Positions 42,313-51,181 of a stretch of 64,000 bases of DNA are shown here, one piece after another (position 1 is the first letter of the stretch; each line of letters begins with the position of its first letter). Under the pieces are notes generated by a model. The model did not search any database and was not told the origin of the DNA. It saw only the letters and a list, made by a program, of their open reading frames with translations. The position numbers and the translations under genes are program-made. Source of the DNA: DATKGN01 sp964385705 (GTDB taxonomy: Bacteria; Patescibacteriota; Microgenomatia; UBA10105; UBA927); contig CAYLQG010000001.1 in assembly GCA_964385705.1 (NCBI GenBank), positions 3,254-67,253 of the forward strand, given 5' to 3'.

Positions 42313-42425
42313 TGTCATTGCGAGCGATCCGCGGCCTGGCGGAGAGCGTGGCAATCCCACGATGAAGTAAAATCGCCGCGCCGTCTCCTTCGGCAGGCTC
42401 AGGATGTCGCCCTCGATAACCTCGG
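42313..42425. repeat. Dispersed intergenic repeat (GTCATTGCGAGCGATCC type)
   Basis: The gap starts GTCATTGCGAGCGATCCGCG and contains GCGTGGCAATCCCACGATGAAG and CTCCTTCGGCAGGCTCAGGATG. These are common dispersed repeat sequences found in intergenic regions of many bacteria. It resembles the class seen at 8917 but is not identical. No ORF. Confidence 0.55.
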
Positions 42426-42432
42426 GCTCCGC

Positions 42433-42462
42433 TTGCTATTGTAATTTATCTCAGTGTACAAT
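42433..42462 (+). promoter_or_regulatory. Candidate promoter of the flavodoxin gene
   Basis: TTGCTA (42433-42438), an 18-nt spacer and TACAAT (42457-42462) precede the gene by 34 nt. Confidence 0.4.
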
Positions 42463-42496
42463 TTCCATATAGTGATAATAGCTTAAGGAGGATTAT

Positions 42497-42958
42497 ATGA
42501 ATGTACTACTCGTTTTTGCAACCAATTCCGGAACAACCATGACGACGGCTCAGACCATCAACGATAAGCTCGTAGCCGCAGGTCATCAGGTGACGATGAA
42601 AGAAGCCCGAGATGCAACCCCCGAGGAATTCGGCGCCCCGCAGGCGGTTGTGATCGGTTCACCGAGCTGGGATTTTGAAGGACATGAGGGTATGCCGCAT
42701 GAGGATTGGCTCCCGCTGATGGAAAAGCTCAAGACGATGTCATTTGAAAATAAACCATTCGCCATTTTTGGCCTAGGCGACTCATCGTATAAACATTTTT
42801 GCGGTGCAGTCGACCATCTTGAGGAATTAGTTAAGACGATGAAGGGGAAACTCGTTGTCCCGTCACTTCGGATTGATAAATTCTACAGCGATCAGACGGG
42901 AAATATGGATAAGATCAACGCCTGGGCGGATCAACTGGTTGCAGCACTAAAGGGATAA
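42497..42958 (+). CDS. Flavodoxin
   Basis: The 153-residue product has the FMN phosphate loop (FATNSGTTMTTAQ), the W-loop (GSPSWDFEGHEGMP) and the second loop (GLGDSSYKHFCGAVDHLEE). This is a short/long-chain type flavodoxin, an electron carrier. A good Shine-Dalgarno (AAGGAGG, 6 nt before the ATG) marks the start. The terminator at 42964-42993 also follows the gene. Confidence 0.9.
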   Translation: MNVLLVFATNSGTTMTTAQTINDKLVAAGHQVTMKEARDATPEEFGAPQAVVIGSPSWDFEGHEGMPHEDWLPLMEKLKTMSFENKPFAIFGLGDSSYKHFCGAVDHLEELVKTMKGKLVVPSLRIDKFYSDQTGNMDKINAWADQLVAALKG

Positions 42959-42963
42959 AGTTG

Positions 42964-42993
42964 GAAAAGTCATTCTGGACAAGCCAGAATGAC
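42964..42993 (-). terminator. Terminator downstream of rpsG
   Basis: A perfect 10-bp stem (GTCATTCTGG at 42969-42978, CCAGAATGAC at 42984-42993) with a 5-nt loop is followed by TTTTCC on the minus strand. It ends the rpoB-rpoC-rpsL-rpsG operon 25 nt after the rpsG stop. The stem can also serve the convergent flavodoxin gene. Confidence 0.8.
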
Positions 42994-43017
42994 GACATTA
43001 TTGAAGGATCGAACGAC

Positions 43018-43494
43018 TTACCACTTGAAGTGCGCAAATGCGCGGTTGGCCTCGGCCATGCGGTGTACGGTATCACGTCGTTTGATTGCTTCTCCCTGGC
43101 CCTTGGCGGCTTCCAAAAGTTCTACAGCAAGCTTTTCGGCAAATGTTTTATATTCGTGATTTGACCGCTTGCCGGCAAACTGGATAATCCATCGGATGGC
43201 AAGGGCTACCCTTCGGTCACCACGCACTTCAGTCGGGACTTGATAAGAAGCTCCCCCAACTCTGCGTGCGCGGACTTCCATCTTGGGCCCCACACCGTTT
43301 ATTGCGCCCTCAAAAACTTTAATCGGATCTTCGCCTTTTTCTTTGATAATATCGAGCGCTTTGTAAACGACAAGTTCCGCCGTCCGTTTTTTGCCGCTAA
43401 TCATCACCCGGTTAATAAAACGGGTTAAGAGGCGATTTCCGTAAACCGGATCTGCTGGTAACATTGGTCTCGTTGTTCTTCTGGATCTGCTCAT
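43018..43494 (-). CDS. rpsG: 30S ribosomal protein S7
   Basis: S7 organises the head of the small subunit. The 158-residue product has the family pattern MSRSRRTTRPMLPADPVYG, RFINRVMISGKKRTAELVVY, and the signature GGASYQVPTEVRGDRRVALA. It follows rpsL by 6 nt and is last in its operon. fusA, which usually follows, is 26.6 kb away. Confidence 0.96.
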   Translation of the reverse strand: MSRSRRTTRPMLPADPVYGNRLLTRFINRVMISGKKRTAELVVYKALDIIKEKGEDPIKVFEGAINGVGPKMEVRARRVGGASYQVPTEVRGDRRVALAIRWIIQFAGKRSNHEYKTFAEKLAVELLEAAKGQGEAIKRRDTVHRMAEANRAFAHFKW

Positions 43495-43500
43495 AGGTTA

Positions 43501-43938
43501 TTAATTGGCTGCCGCGGTTGCGGGTCCTGTTGCGTTTTTCTTGGCTCCATAGCGACTTCTCCCCTGTCTGCGAGTTGCGACTCCAGTCATATCAAATTTT
43601 CCTCGGACTATATGATATTTCACACCGGGTAAATCCGGTACTCGACCTCCGCGAACCAGAACGATAGCATGCTCCGTAAGCTCATGTCCGATACCGGGAA
43701 TATAGGCGGTGACTTCCTGTTTATTGGAAAGCCTGACCCTCGCTACTTTCCGAAGCGCTGAGTTCGGTTTTTTCGGTGTCATAGTCTTGACAAGCGTCAC
43801 AACTCCCCGCTTGAACGGCGAGGGAAGCTGCTTGGTTATGCGGTCTTTTGCATTAAAAAACTTCCGCAGTGCGGTTGCTTTTATCTTTTTTGATTTACTG
43901 TGTCGGCCCTTCCGGACCAATTGATTTACTGTTGGCAT
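43501..43938 (-). CDS. rpsL: 30S ribosomal protein S12
   Basis: S12 monitors decoding at the A site. The 145-residue product has TPKKPNSALRKVARVRLSN and LVRGGRVPDLPGVKYHIVRG. The first Lys of the decoding loop (KKPNS) is present. In the second, the canonical Lys (GGRVKDLPG) is replaced by Pro (43636-43638). It is the third gene of the rpoB-rpoC-rpsL-rpsG operon, 5 nt after rpoC. Confidence 0.96.
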   Translation of the reverse strand: MPTVNQLVRKGRHSKSKKIKATALRKFFNAKDRITKQLPSPFKRGVVTLVKTMTPKKPNSALRKVARVRLSNKQEVTAYIPGIGHELTEHAIVLVRGGRVPDLPGVKYHIVRGKFDMTGVATRRQGRSRYGAKKNATGPATAAAN

Positions 43939-43943
43939 ACGTA

Positions 43944-46900
43944 TTACGTTTGAATTCTCGCCCGTTCTGCGGACACCGGGATGAGTCTGCCGATTATAAC
44001 GTTTTCCTTGAGACCCAGCAACTTATCTTCTTTTCCTGAAAGCGCAGCATCGGTCAAAACGTTGGTTGTCTCCTGGAAAGATGCGGCTGAAAGCCAGGAT
44101 TCGGTGAAGAGCGACGCACGGGTAATACCGAGCATGACGATCTGTGCTGTTGCCGGTTCTCCGCCTTCTGAAAGCACCCGTGAGTTCTCATCCTGGAAAC
44201 GCATCCGGTCGACTAATTCTCCCGGAAGTAAAGTCGTGTCTCCGGACGAATCAATACGCACTTTATCACTCATCTTACGGACGATAACTTCAAAATGCTT
44301 ATCCGTAATCTGAATACCCTGTGACTCATACACGCGCTGTACTTCGGTAATAAGATATTTCTGTGCGCCACGAAGTCCACGGACCTGCAGTACTTCCTTA
44401 AGATCGAGATATCCCGTTGATAACTGATCACCGGCTGCGACCATATCGCCGTCAGCAACTTTAAGCTCACTGGTCAGCGGAATCACATATTCACGCTCTT
44501 CCGGCGGTTTCATCGCGGTATTGCGGATGCGCACATTGTAGCCTGATTCTGTTTCCGTCACTTCCGCTTTCCCGGCAATCTCAGCTAGAGGCGAAAGCGT
44601 TCTCGGGGTCCGTGATTCAAAAAGTTCCTCAACACGCGGCAAGCCCTGGGTCACATCAAGTCCGACGATACCGCCTGCATGACGGACCCGCATGGTAAGC
44701 TGTGTACCGGGCTCTCCGATTGACTGGGCGGCAATAACACCGACCGGAGTTCCGAGTTCAACATGTGCATTGGTTGAAAAGTCACGGCCGTAACACTTGG
44801 CACACATACCAACCGGCGCCTGACAGGATATCGCCGAACGGACGAGAACCGACTCGACAGCGTGTTCATCGAGTAATTTGACGTTTTCATCGGTCACTTC
44901 TTCACCTGCGGCGATCAAGACTTTTTTGCTATTCGGCGCCACGACATCTGCCGCAACGAACCTGCCAATGACACGGCTTCCGAACGATGCCTGACGGTCT
45001 TCTTTACGGAAAACTTCCCAGCCTTCGCTCGTTCCGCAGTCGTCGATTCTTATGATCATATCGTGGGACACGTCAACAAGTCGTCGGGTAAGGTATCCTG
45101 CATCAGCGGTCTTAAGCGCTGAATCGGTAAGACCTTTACGGGAACCACGCGTACTGGTCACGTATTCGAAAATTGAGAGACCTTCACGGTAATTACTTTT
45201 TGTCGGAAGTTCGACGATCTTACCCAACGGATCAACAACCAATCCTTTGATAGCGGATAATTGCTTGAGTTGATCTTTTGATGCACGCGCACCGCCTGAA
45301 TCGATAATCATCTTGACAGGATTACTCTCTGCCATCCGCTGCCAGGTGACGTCTGCAATCTTTTCCGTTACTTCGATCCAGATTTCATTAGACAGCCGTT
45401 TCTTTTCCTCAAGCGTGATAAGACCCTGCTGATAATTTTGGTCGACTTCCTTGACTTTGACTTCCGCCTCTTTGACCATTATGTGTTTCTCAGGAACCAT
45501 CTCACAGTCAAATACGGAGACGGAAAGTCCACCACAAATCGTCGCACCCATGAATCCGATGTTTTTAATCGCATCGATAATGGTGACGACTTCCTCTTTG
45601 GAATAGACGGAAAGCGCCTTCGTGATAATTGACTTAATGGATGCTGCTTTGACCGGTGTATTAATGAACCGGAGTTCGCTCGGCAACTTTTCGTTAAACA
45701 TGACGCGTCCAACGGACGTCACAAGCCATGTATCGCCTACACGCAAACGAACCGGCTCACGCAGGGCCACCCGTTGCGACTGATAGGCAAAAATAAGATC
45801 CTGCTCATCACCATATGACGGCAGATCTTTGTCCTCTCTCTTTTCAAGCGTCGAATCAAGTGTGGTCAGATAGTAACAACCCAATACCATTTCCTTGTTT
45901 GGAACGGTGATCGGAGATCCATCGGCGGGTTTAAGCAAGTTATGCGTCGGAAGCATCAAATGGATGGCTTCATGCTGACTTTCACCGGATAAAGGGATGT
46001 GAACGGCCATTTGGTCTCCGTCAAAGTCGGCGTTATAACCGGCACAGACACACGGGTGGATCCGGATCGCTGATCCCTCAATAAGGATCGGGAAAAACGC
46101 CTGGATACCGAGTTTATGAAGGGTCGGCGCACGGTTAAGGAGTACCGGATGGTTCTTGGTAATTTCCTCAAGAATATCAAAGACTTCCGGAGTTCTTCGC
46201 TCTAGAACGTTCTTTGCATTTTTGACGTTCGGCGCAATTCCACGAACAATAAGTTCACGGAGTACAAACGGCTTAAACATCTCAAGAGCCATTTCTTTCG
46301 GAATGCCGCACTGAGTGAGGTTGAGTTCAGGCCCCACAACGATAACTGACCGGCCGGAATAATCAACGCGTTTTCCAAGCAAGTTCTGGCGGAACCGACC
46401 CTGCTTACCACGCAACATGTCAGAAAGTGATCGAAGAGGAGCAATAACAGCCCGTGAACTCGGACGCTGCGTCACATCAATTAAGCTGTCGACAGCTTCC
46501 TGAAGCATGCGTTTTTCGTTTCTGAGAATAATCTCAGGCGCACCCAAATCCATAAGGTGTTTGAGACGATTGTTGCGGTTAATGACGCGGCGATAGAGAT
46601 CGTTAAGATCGCTGGTTGCAAATCTTCCACCGGTTAACTGAACCATAGGACGGAGATCAGGCGGTATAACGGGAAGATTCGATAAAATGACCCACGAAGG
46701 ATTCACGGACGCTTTCCGCATGCCATCAACGACGCGAAGGCGTTTCGTTGCTTTAATATGCCTCTGTCCGCTCGTATTTTGTATTTCTTCACGAAGATCG
46801 GCAGCGAGCTTATCCAGGTTTATATGTTTGATAACCTGCGAGACGGCCTCAGCACCCATACCGACCTCAAAACACTCAACTGCTTCGTATTCCAGAAGCC

Positions 46901-47666
46901 GTAGATATTCGTCCTCTGTCAGCGTCTGAAGCGGTTTAATCGCTTTGACGATAGAGATAAGAGAATCAACAATTTCCTTTATCTTTTCTTTTTCCTTCTC
47001 TGCCTGCTCATCAAGACCGGCAAGCTCCTGTCGCTCTTTTAGGGTAAGTTCGGAAACTGCGAGATCCTTTGCCTCTGCTCCGTTCACACGCTCCTTCACT
47101 GTCTCTTTTTCCGTCACAAATTGTTCATGTTTCGCATTTTTCTCTTCCTTAAGGCGGACTTCCGTCTCCGAAGATCGTGTTTTGCCGGAATCTGCAAGCC
47201 GCTCCAACACCTTTTTCTTTTTTTCTTCATCGACTGACGTCACGAGGTATTGAGCGAAGTAAATAACTTCCTCAAGCGCCCTGGGGCTAATATCCAGAAG
47301 TAATGAAAGCTTTGACGGTGCACCTTTGAAAAACCAGACGTGGGCAACGGGAGCCACGAGTGCGATATGGCCCATCCGTTCACGGCGGACTTTGCTTTGT
47401 GTGACTTCAACACCGCATTTATCGCAGACAATTCCCCGATATCTGATCCTCTTATATTTACCACAGTAACATTCCCAATCTTTCGTAGGACCGAATATCC
47501 GCTCATCAAACAAGCCGTCTTTTTCCGGTTTAAGTGTACGATAATTGATCGTTTCAGGCTTCGTCACTTCGCCATGTGACCACCCCTTGATATCGTCGGG
47601 CGACGCGAGCATGACTTTGAGCCCGGTAAAATCAACGATATTGGCAAATGTAGATTTTTTATCCAT
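43944..47666 (-). CDS. rpoC: RNA polymerase beta' subunit
   Basis: RpoC is the beta' subunit, with the catalytic Mg site. The 1240-residue product has the zinc finger CYCGKYKRIRYRG plus VCDKCG, the DNA-clamp region, the active-site NADFDGDQMAVH, the bridge helix/trigger-loop regions, and a second zinc site (SCQAPVGMCAKCYG). All domains are intact. A charged insert with many Glu/Lys (about 145-235) sits in the clamp region. It is coupled to rpoB (4 nt). Confidence 0.97.
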   Translation of the reverse strand: MDKKSTFANIVDFTGLKVMLASPDDIKGWSHGEVTKPETINYRTLKPEKDGLFDERIFGPTKDWECYCGKYKRIRYRGIVCDKCGVEVTQSKVRRERMGHIALVAPVAHVWFFKGAPSKLSLLLDISPRALEEVIYFAQYLVTSVDEEKKKKVLERLADSGKTRSSETEVRLKEEKNAKHEQFVTEKETVKERVNGAEAKDLAVSELTLKERQELAGLDEQAEKEKEKIKEIVDSLISIVKAIKPLQTLTEDEYLRLLEYEAVECFEVGMGAEAVSQVIKHINLDKLAADLREEIQNTSGQRHIKATKRLRVVDGMRKASVNPSWVILSNLPVIPPDLRPMVQLTGGRFATSDLNDLYRRVINRNNRLKHLMDLGAPEIILRNEKRMLQEAVDSLIDVTQRPSSRAVIAPLRSLSDMLRGKQGRFRQNLLGKRVDYSGRSVIVVGPELNLTQCGIPKEMALEMFKPFVLRELIVRGIAPNVKNAKNVLERRTPEVFDILEEITKNHPVLLNRAPTLHKLGIQAFFPILIEGSAIRIHPCVCAGYNADFDGDQMAVHIPLSGESQHEAIHLMLPTHNLLKPADGSPITVPNKEMVLGCYYLTTLDSTLEKREDKDLPSYGDEQDLIFAYQSQRVALREPVRLRVGDTWLVTSVGRVMFNEKLPSELRFINTPVKAASIKSIITKALSVYSKEEVVTIIDAIKNIGFMGATICGGLSVSVFDCEMVPEKHIMVKEAEVKVKEVDQNYQQGLITLEEKKRLSNEIWIEVTEKIADVTWQRMAESNPVKMIIDSGGARASKDQLKQLSAIKGLVVDPLGKIVELPTKSNYREGLSIFEYVTSTRGSRKGLTDSALKTADAGYLTRRLVDVSHDMIIRIDDCGTSEGWEVFRKEDRQASFGSRVIGRFVAADVVAPNSKKVLIAAGEEVTDENVKLLDEHAVESVLVRSAISCQAPVGMCAKCYGRDFSTNAHVELGTPVGVIAAQSIGEPGTQLTMRVRHAGGIVGLDVTQGLPRVEELFESRTPRTLSPLAEIAGKAEVTETESGYNVRIRNTAMKPPEEREYVIPLTSELKVADGDMVAAGDQLSTGYLDLKEVLQVRGLRGAQKYLITEVQRVYESQGIQITDKHFEVIVRKMSDKVRIDSSGDTTLLPGELVDRMRFQDENSRVLSEGGEPATAQIVMLGITRASLFTESWLSAASFQETTNVLTDAALSGKEDKLLGLKENVIIGRLIPVSAERARIQT

Positions 47667-47670
47667 AAAA

Positions 47671-50600
47671 TTACTCCTTCGCTTTCACTGACTCATCCTC
47701 AGGGACCACGGAGACGGGGGACGCTGATGGCGCCGCCTCATCAACTGTTTCTTCACCGCTTGCTTTTGCGATCTCTTCTGCTTCTTTTTTGACAACATCA
47801 TCGGTAATTGTCTGTGTCGTCGGGGCTGGCGCCGGTTTTGCCGTCACTGTGCCTGTCGGCGTGACGCTTAACCCGAGTGCCTGTAATTCTTTCACTAGTA
47901 CTTTGAATGACTCAGGAATGGTGGATTCTGGAATGTCTGTCCCTTTGACGATAGCTTCAAATGCCTTGGCTCGTCCGATGACGTCATCTGATTTAATCGT
48001 AAGCATCTCCTGGAGAACATGAGCGGCACGATGCGCTTCCAGTGCCCAGACTTCCATTTCTCCCAACCGTTGTCCACCCATTTGCGCTTTGCCGCCGAGC
48101 GGTTGCTGCGTCACGAGTGAGTACGGTCCGGTTGACCGAGCATGCGTCTTATCCTCAACCATGTGAATAAGTTTGAGGATGTATGCGATACCAACGACGA
48201 TTTGTTCTTTAAACGGTTCACCTGTTCGTCCGTCATAAAGAACGCTTTTGCCGGAAACAGGAACCTGGGCTTCCTTTAATTTATCGATAATTCTGTCTTC
48301 TTTGACGCTCTCAAATACCGGTAAGGCAAGTTTGATGTTGAGCTTTGATGCCGCAAGCCCCAAATGAGCTTCAAGCAGTTGTCCTAAGTTCATACGGGAT
48401 AGGACGGAAAGAGGAGAAATGATAATATCTATAACGGTCCCATCGGCTAAATACGGCATATCGCCCTGAGTCACGACTTTTGAAATGACGCCTTTGTTTC
48501 CATGGCGGCCTGCAAGTTTGTCTCCGACGACGACTTTTCGCATCTGAGCGACCTTCACAACTATCTTCCGGTTTGTGCCGGGCTCAAGTTCATCGCCTTT
48601 TTCTTTATCAAGAATTTTTACTTCAATGACCGTCCCCCGTTCACCATGCGGGACGCGGAGACTTGTATCACGGACTTCTCGGGCTTTTTCACCGAAAATA
48701 GCACGGAGCAACCGCTCTTCTGCGGTTAATTCAGTCTCACCCTTCGGAGCAATTTTACCGACCAGAATATCATTCGGACTCACTTCAGCGCCGACGACGA
48801 CGATTCCGTTTTCATCAAGATTCCGAAGCGCTTCTTCACCGACGTTCGGAATATCGCGTGTCGTCTCTTCAGGACCAAGTTTTGTATCAACGACACTTGC
48901 TTCATATTCTTCTATATGAACGGAGGTCAACACATCCTCTTTAACCAATCGATCGGAAATGACGATAGCGTCCTCATAACCCAACCCGTCAAAACTCATG
49001 TAGGCAATCGTCACGTTTGCCCCGAGGGCTAATTCGCCTTCTTCGCTTGCCGGTGCGTCAATAAGGACATCGCCTTTTTTCACTTTATCGCCGGTATTAG
49101 CAAGAACCCGCTGATTGTAACAGGTTGATTGAGCTGATCGTGAGTATTTTGCAACGGAGTATGTATCTGTCTGACCGTCTTTTGTTTCAAGCGTTACTTT
49201 GGATCCGTCTGCATAGACGACAACACCGTCATCTTTGGCCCGGATAACGCGGCCCATCGTCTGGGAAATAGCAGCTTCCATGCCGGTTCCGATAATCGGA
49301 GCCTGCGGCGTCAAAAGCGGCACTGCCTGACACTGCATGTGCGTACCCATAAGCGCCCTATTGGCTTCGTCGTGCGCAATAAAGGGAATTAATGATGCCG
49401 GCGCTCCGACAACCTGTCGCGGAACAACGTCAATAAGTTCAACAACGCTTGCGTCGGCTTCTAGGAACTCGCCTTTGTACCGGACCGGAATACGGTCGTC
49501 AACAATAAATCCGCTCTCGTCAATCGCTATACCCGCGTGGGTAATATGCTTATATTGTTCGTCGCTGGCATCAATATAAATGACGTCATTCGTCACATGC
49601 ATCATGTCTTTGCCGTTCTTATGGATTTTTTCAACTTTCCGGTACGGCGTCTCTAAAAATCCGTATTCGTTGACGCGCGCGTAAAGTGACATATAAGTAA
49701 CAAGTCCGATATTCGGTCCTTCAGGACTTCTGACCGGGCAAATACGGCCGTACTGTGATGCGTTGATGTCCCGGATTGAGAATGATGCGCGTTCACGGGA
49801 AATTCCGCCGGTTCCCATGACGGTAAGACGGCGGAGGTTGTCTACCTCGGCCAATGGGTTGGTCTGATCAAGAATTGTTGAAAGCTGGCTGGTTCTAAAA
49901 AAGTCGTTAATGGAGGCGATGATCGGCCGCGCGTTTACGAGCTGCATCGGGGTTAAATCCTCTGCTGCCGGTCCTGCAAGGCTCATTTTTTCACGTACTG
50001 ACCGCTCAAGGCGAAGTAAGCCGACACGGAATGCATTGGTTGCGACCAATTCGCCGACCCGGCGTACTCTCCGATTCCCTAAATGGTCAATATCGTCGGC
50101 GTCATCTTTGCCGTTAGCAAGTCCGATAAGTTTTTTGATGCTTCCGATGATATCTTCTTTGGTCAATACCCAGTGTTCGCGCTGGTTCGGCACGTCAATA
50201 CCGAGTTTTTTGTTCATTTTATACCGACCGACGCGTTCTAATGAATATCTTCGGAAATCAAAGAACATCGTCCGTAAAAGTTCATTTGCGTTATCAAGAA
50301 CAATAGGTTCGCCCGGCCGAAGCTTGCGGTAAAGCTCCAAAACAGCTTCGACATGATTTTTTGTCGGATCTTTTGCAATTGTGGCTTCAATATGTTTATG
50401 ATCAGCGTTTGTATCAACATCGGCAAATGCCGCAAGAATTTCTTCGTTCGTGTCAAGACCGATCGCCCGGAGGAACGTTGATGCGACAAATTTACGCCGT
50501 CGGTCAATCCGGACCATGATAACGTCGTTTCTCGTCATGATGAATTCGAGCCAGCTCCCGTGCATCGGTCGGATTTCCGCGCTATGAAGGGTTTTTCCGG

Positions 50601-51051
50601 TCGTCGCGTCCACACTTCCGGTGAAATAAATTCCGGGTGATCGAACAAGTTGATTGACGACACAGCGCTCAATACCGTTAATAATGAATGTGCCGTTCTC
50701 GGTCATCGCGGGGATGTCTCCCAAGAAAACTTCCTGGGTGACGTGATGGCCCGTCTGTTTGTTTACAAGGGTTGCCGTTACTTTAAGCGGCATATCGAAT
50801 GTGAGTCCTTTTTCAAGTGCAATCTGAGGGGTTAAGCGGGGCCGTCCGAAGAAGTAATCTCCAAATGATAATTCCCAATTTTTTCCGGTGAAATCGCTGA
50901 TCGGGGAAACTTCTGCAATAAGGTCTTTAATCCCGTGTTCCAAAAACCACTGATAGGATTCACGTTGAACTAAAGTTAAATCGAGTATGGGAAGATCAGT
51001 GTAGTGTTTTCCCCAATACTGCCGCGCTGATGAGTGTGTGTCTTTAGCCAT
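47671..51051 (-). CDS. rpoB: RNA polymerase beta subunit
   Basis: RpoB is the beta subunit. The 1126-residue product has the usual domains, including the rifampicin region (SQLSTILDQTNPLAEVDNLR, then RLTVMG), RICPVRSPEGPNIGL, the KIAPKGETELTAEERLLRAI region and the C-terminal YSLVTQQPLGGKAQMGGQR and EMEVWALEAHRAA. Positions corresponding to E. coli Q513, H526 and S531 are Thr, Asn and Thr. The last about 60 residues are an acidic low-complexity tail (APAPTTQTITDDVVKKEAEE, and on). First gene of its operon. Confidence 0.97.
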   Translation of the reverse strand: MAKDTHSSARQYWGKHYTDLPILDLTLVQRESYQWFLEHGIKDLIAEVSPISDFTGKNWELSFGDYFFGRPRLTPQIALEKGLTFDMPLKVTATLVNKQTGHHVTQEVFLGDIPAMTENGTFIINGIERCVVNQLVRSPGIYFTGSVDATTGKTLHSAEIRPMHGSWLEFIMTRNDVIMVRIDRRRKFVASTFLRAIGLDTNEEILAAFADVDTNADHKHIEATIAKDPTKNHVEAVLELYRKLRPGEPIVLDNANELLRTMFFDFRRYSLERVGRYKMNKKLGIDVPNQREHWVLTKEDIIGSIKKLIGLANGKDDADDIDHLGNRRVRRVGELVATNAFRVGLLRLERSVREKMSLAGPAAEDLTPMQLVNARPIIASINDFFRTSQLSTILDQTNPLAEVDNLRRLTVMGTGGISRERASFSIRDINASQYGRICPVRSPEGPNIGLVTYMSLYARVNEYGFLETPYRKVEKIHKNGKDMMHVTNDVIYIDASDEQYKHITHAGIAIDESGFIVDDRIPVRYKGEFLEADASVVELIDVVPRQVVGAPASLIPFIAHDEANRALMGTHMQCQAVPLLTPQAPIIGTGMEAAISQTMGRVIRAKDDGVVVYADGSKVTLETKDGQTDTYSVAKYSRSAQSTCYNQRVLANTGDKVKKGDVLIDAPASEEGELALGANVTIAYMSFDGLGYEDAIVISDRLVKEDVLTSVHIEEYEASVVDTKLGPEETTRDIPNVGEEALRNLDENGIVVVGAEVSPNDILVGKIAPKGETELTAEERLLRAIFGEKAREVRDTSLRVPHGERGTVIEVKILDKEKGDELEPGTNRKIVVKVAQMRKVVVGDKLAGRHGNKGVISKVVTQGDMPYLADGTVIDIIISPLSVLSRMNLGQLLEAHLGLAASKLNIKLALPVFESVKEDRIIDKLKEAQVPVSGKSVLYDGRTGEPFKEQIVVGIAYILKLIHMVEDKTHARSTGPYSLVTQQPLGGKAQMGGQRLGEMEVWALEAHRAAHVLQEMLTIKSDDVIGRAKAFEAIVKGTDIPESTIPESFKVLVKELQALGLSVTPTGTVTAKPAPAPTTQTITDDVVKKEAEEIAKASGEETVDEAAPSASPVSVVPEDESVKAKE

Positions 51052-51141
51052 TGAAATAATTTCTCAAATTACTCTCGACTGAACGACGAAAAGAAGCGAA
51101 CAATGAACGTTCGCCTCAAAATCTTCTGGACTTATTTACCT

Positions 51142-51169
51142 ATTATACGAATTTTGCGCGTATTGTCAA
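51142..51169 (-). promoter_or_regulatory. Strong promoter of the rpoB operon
   Basis: On the minus strand TTGACA (51169-51164), a 16-nt spacer and TATAAT (51147-51142) match the sigma-70 consensus exactly. The transcript would have a leader of about 80 nt before the rpoB ATG. Confidence 0.85.
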
Positions 51170-51181
51170 GGCCTGTTTATA

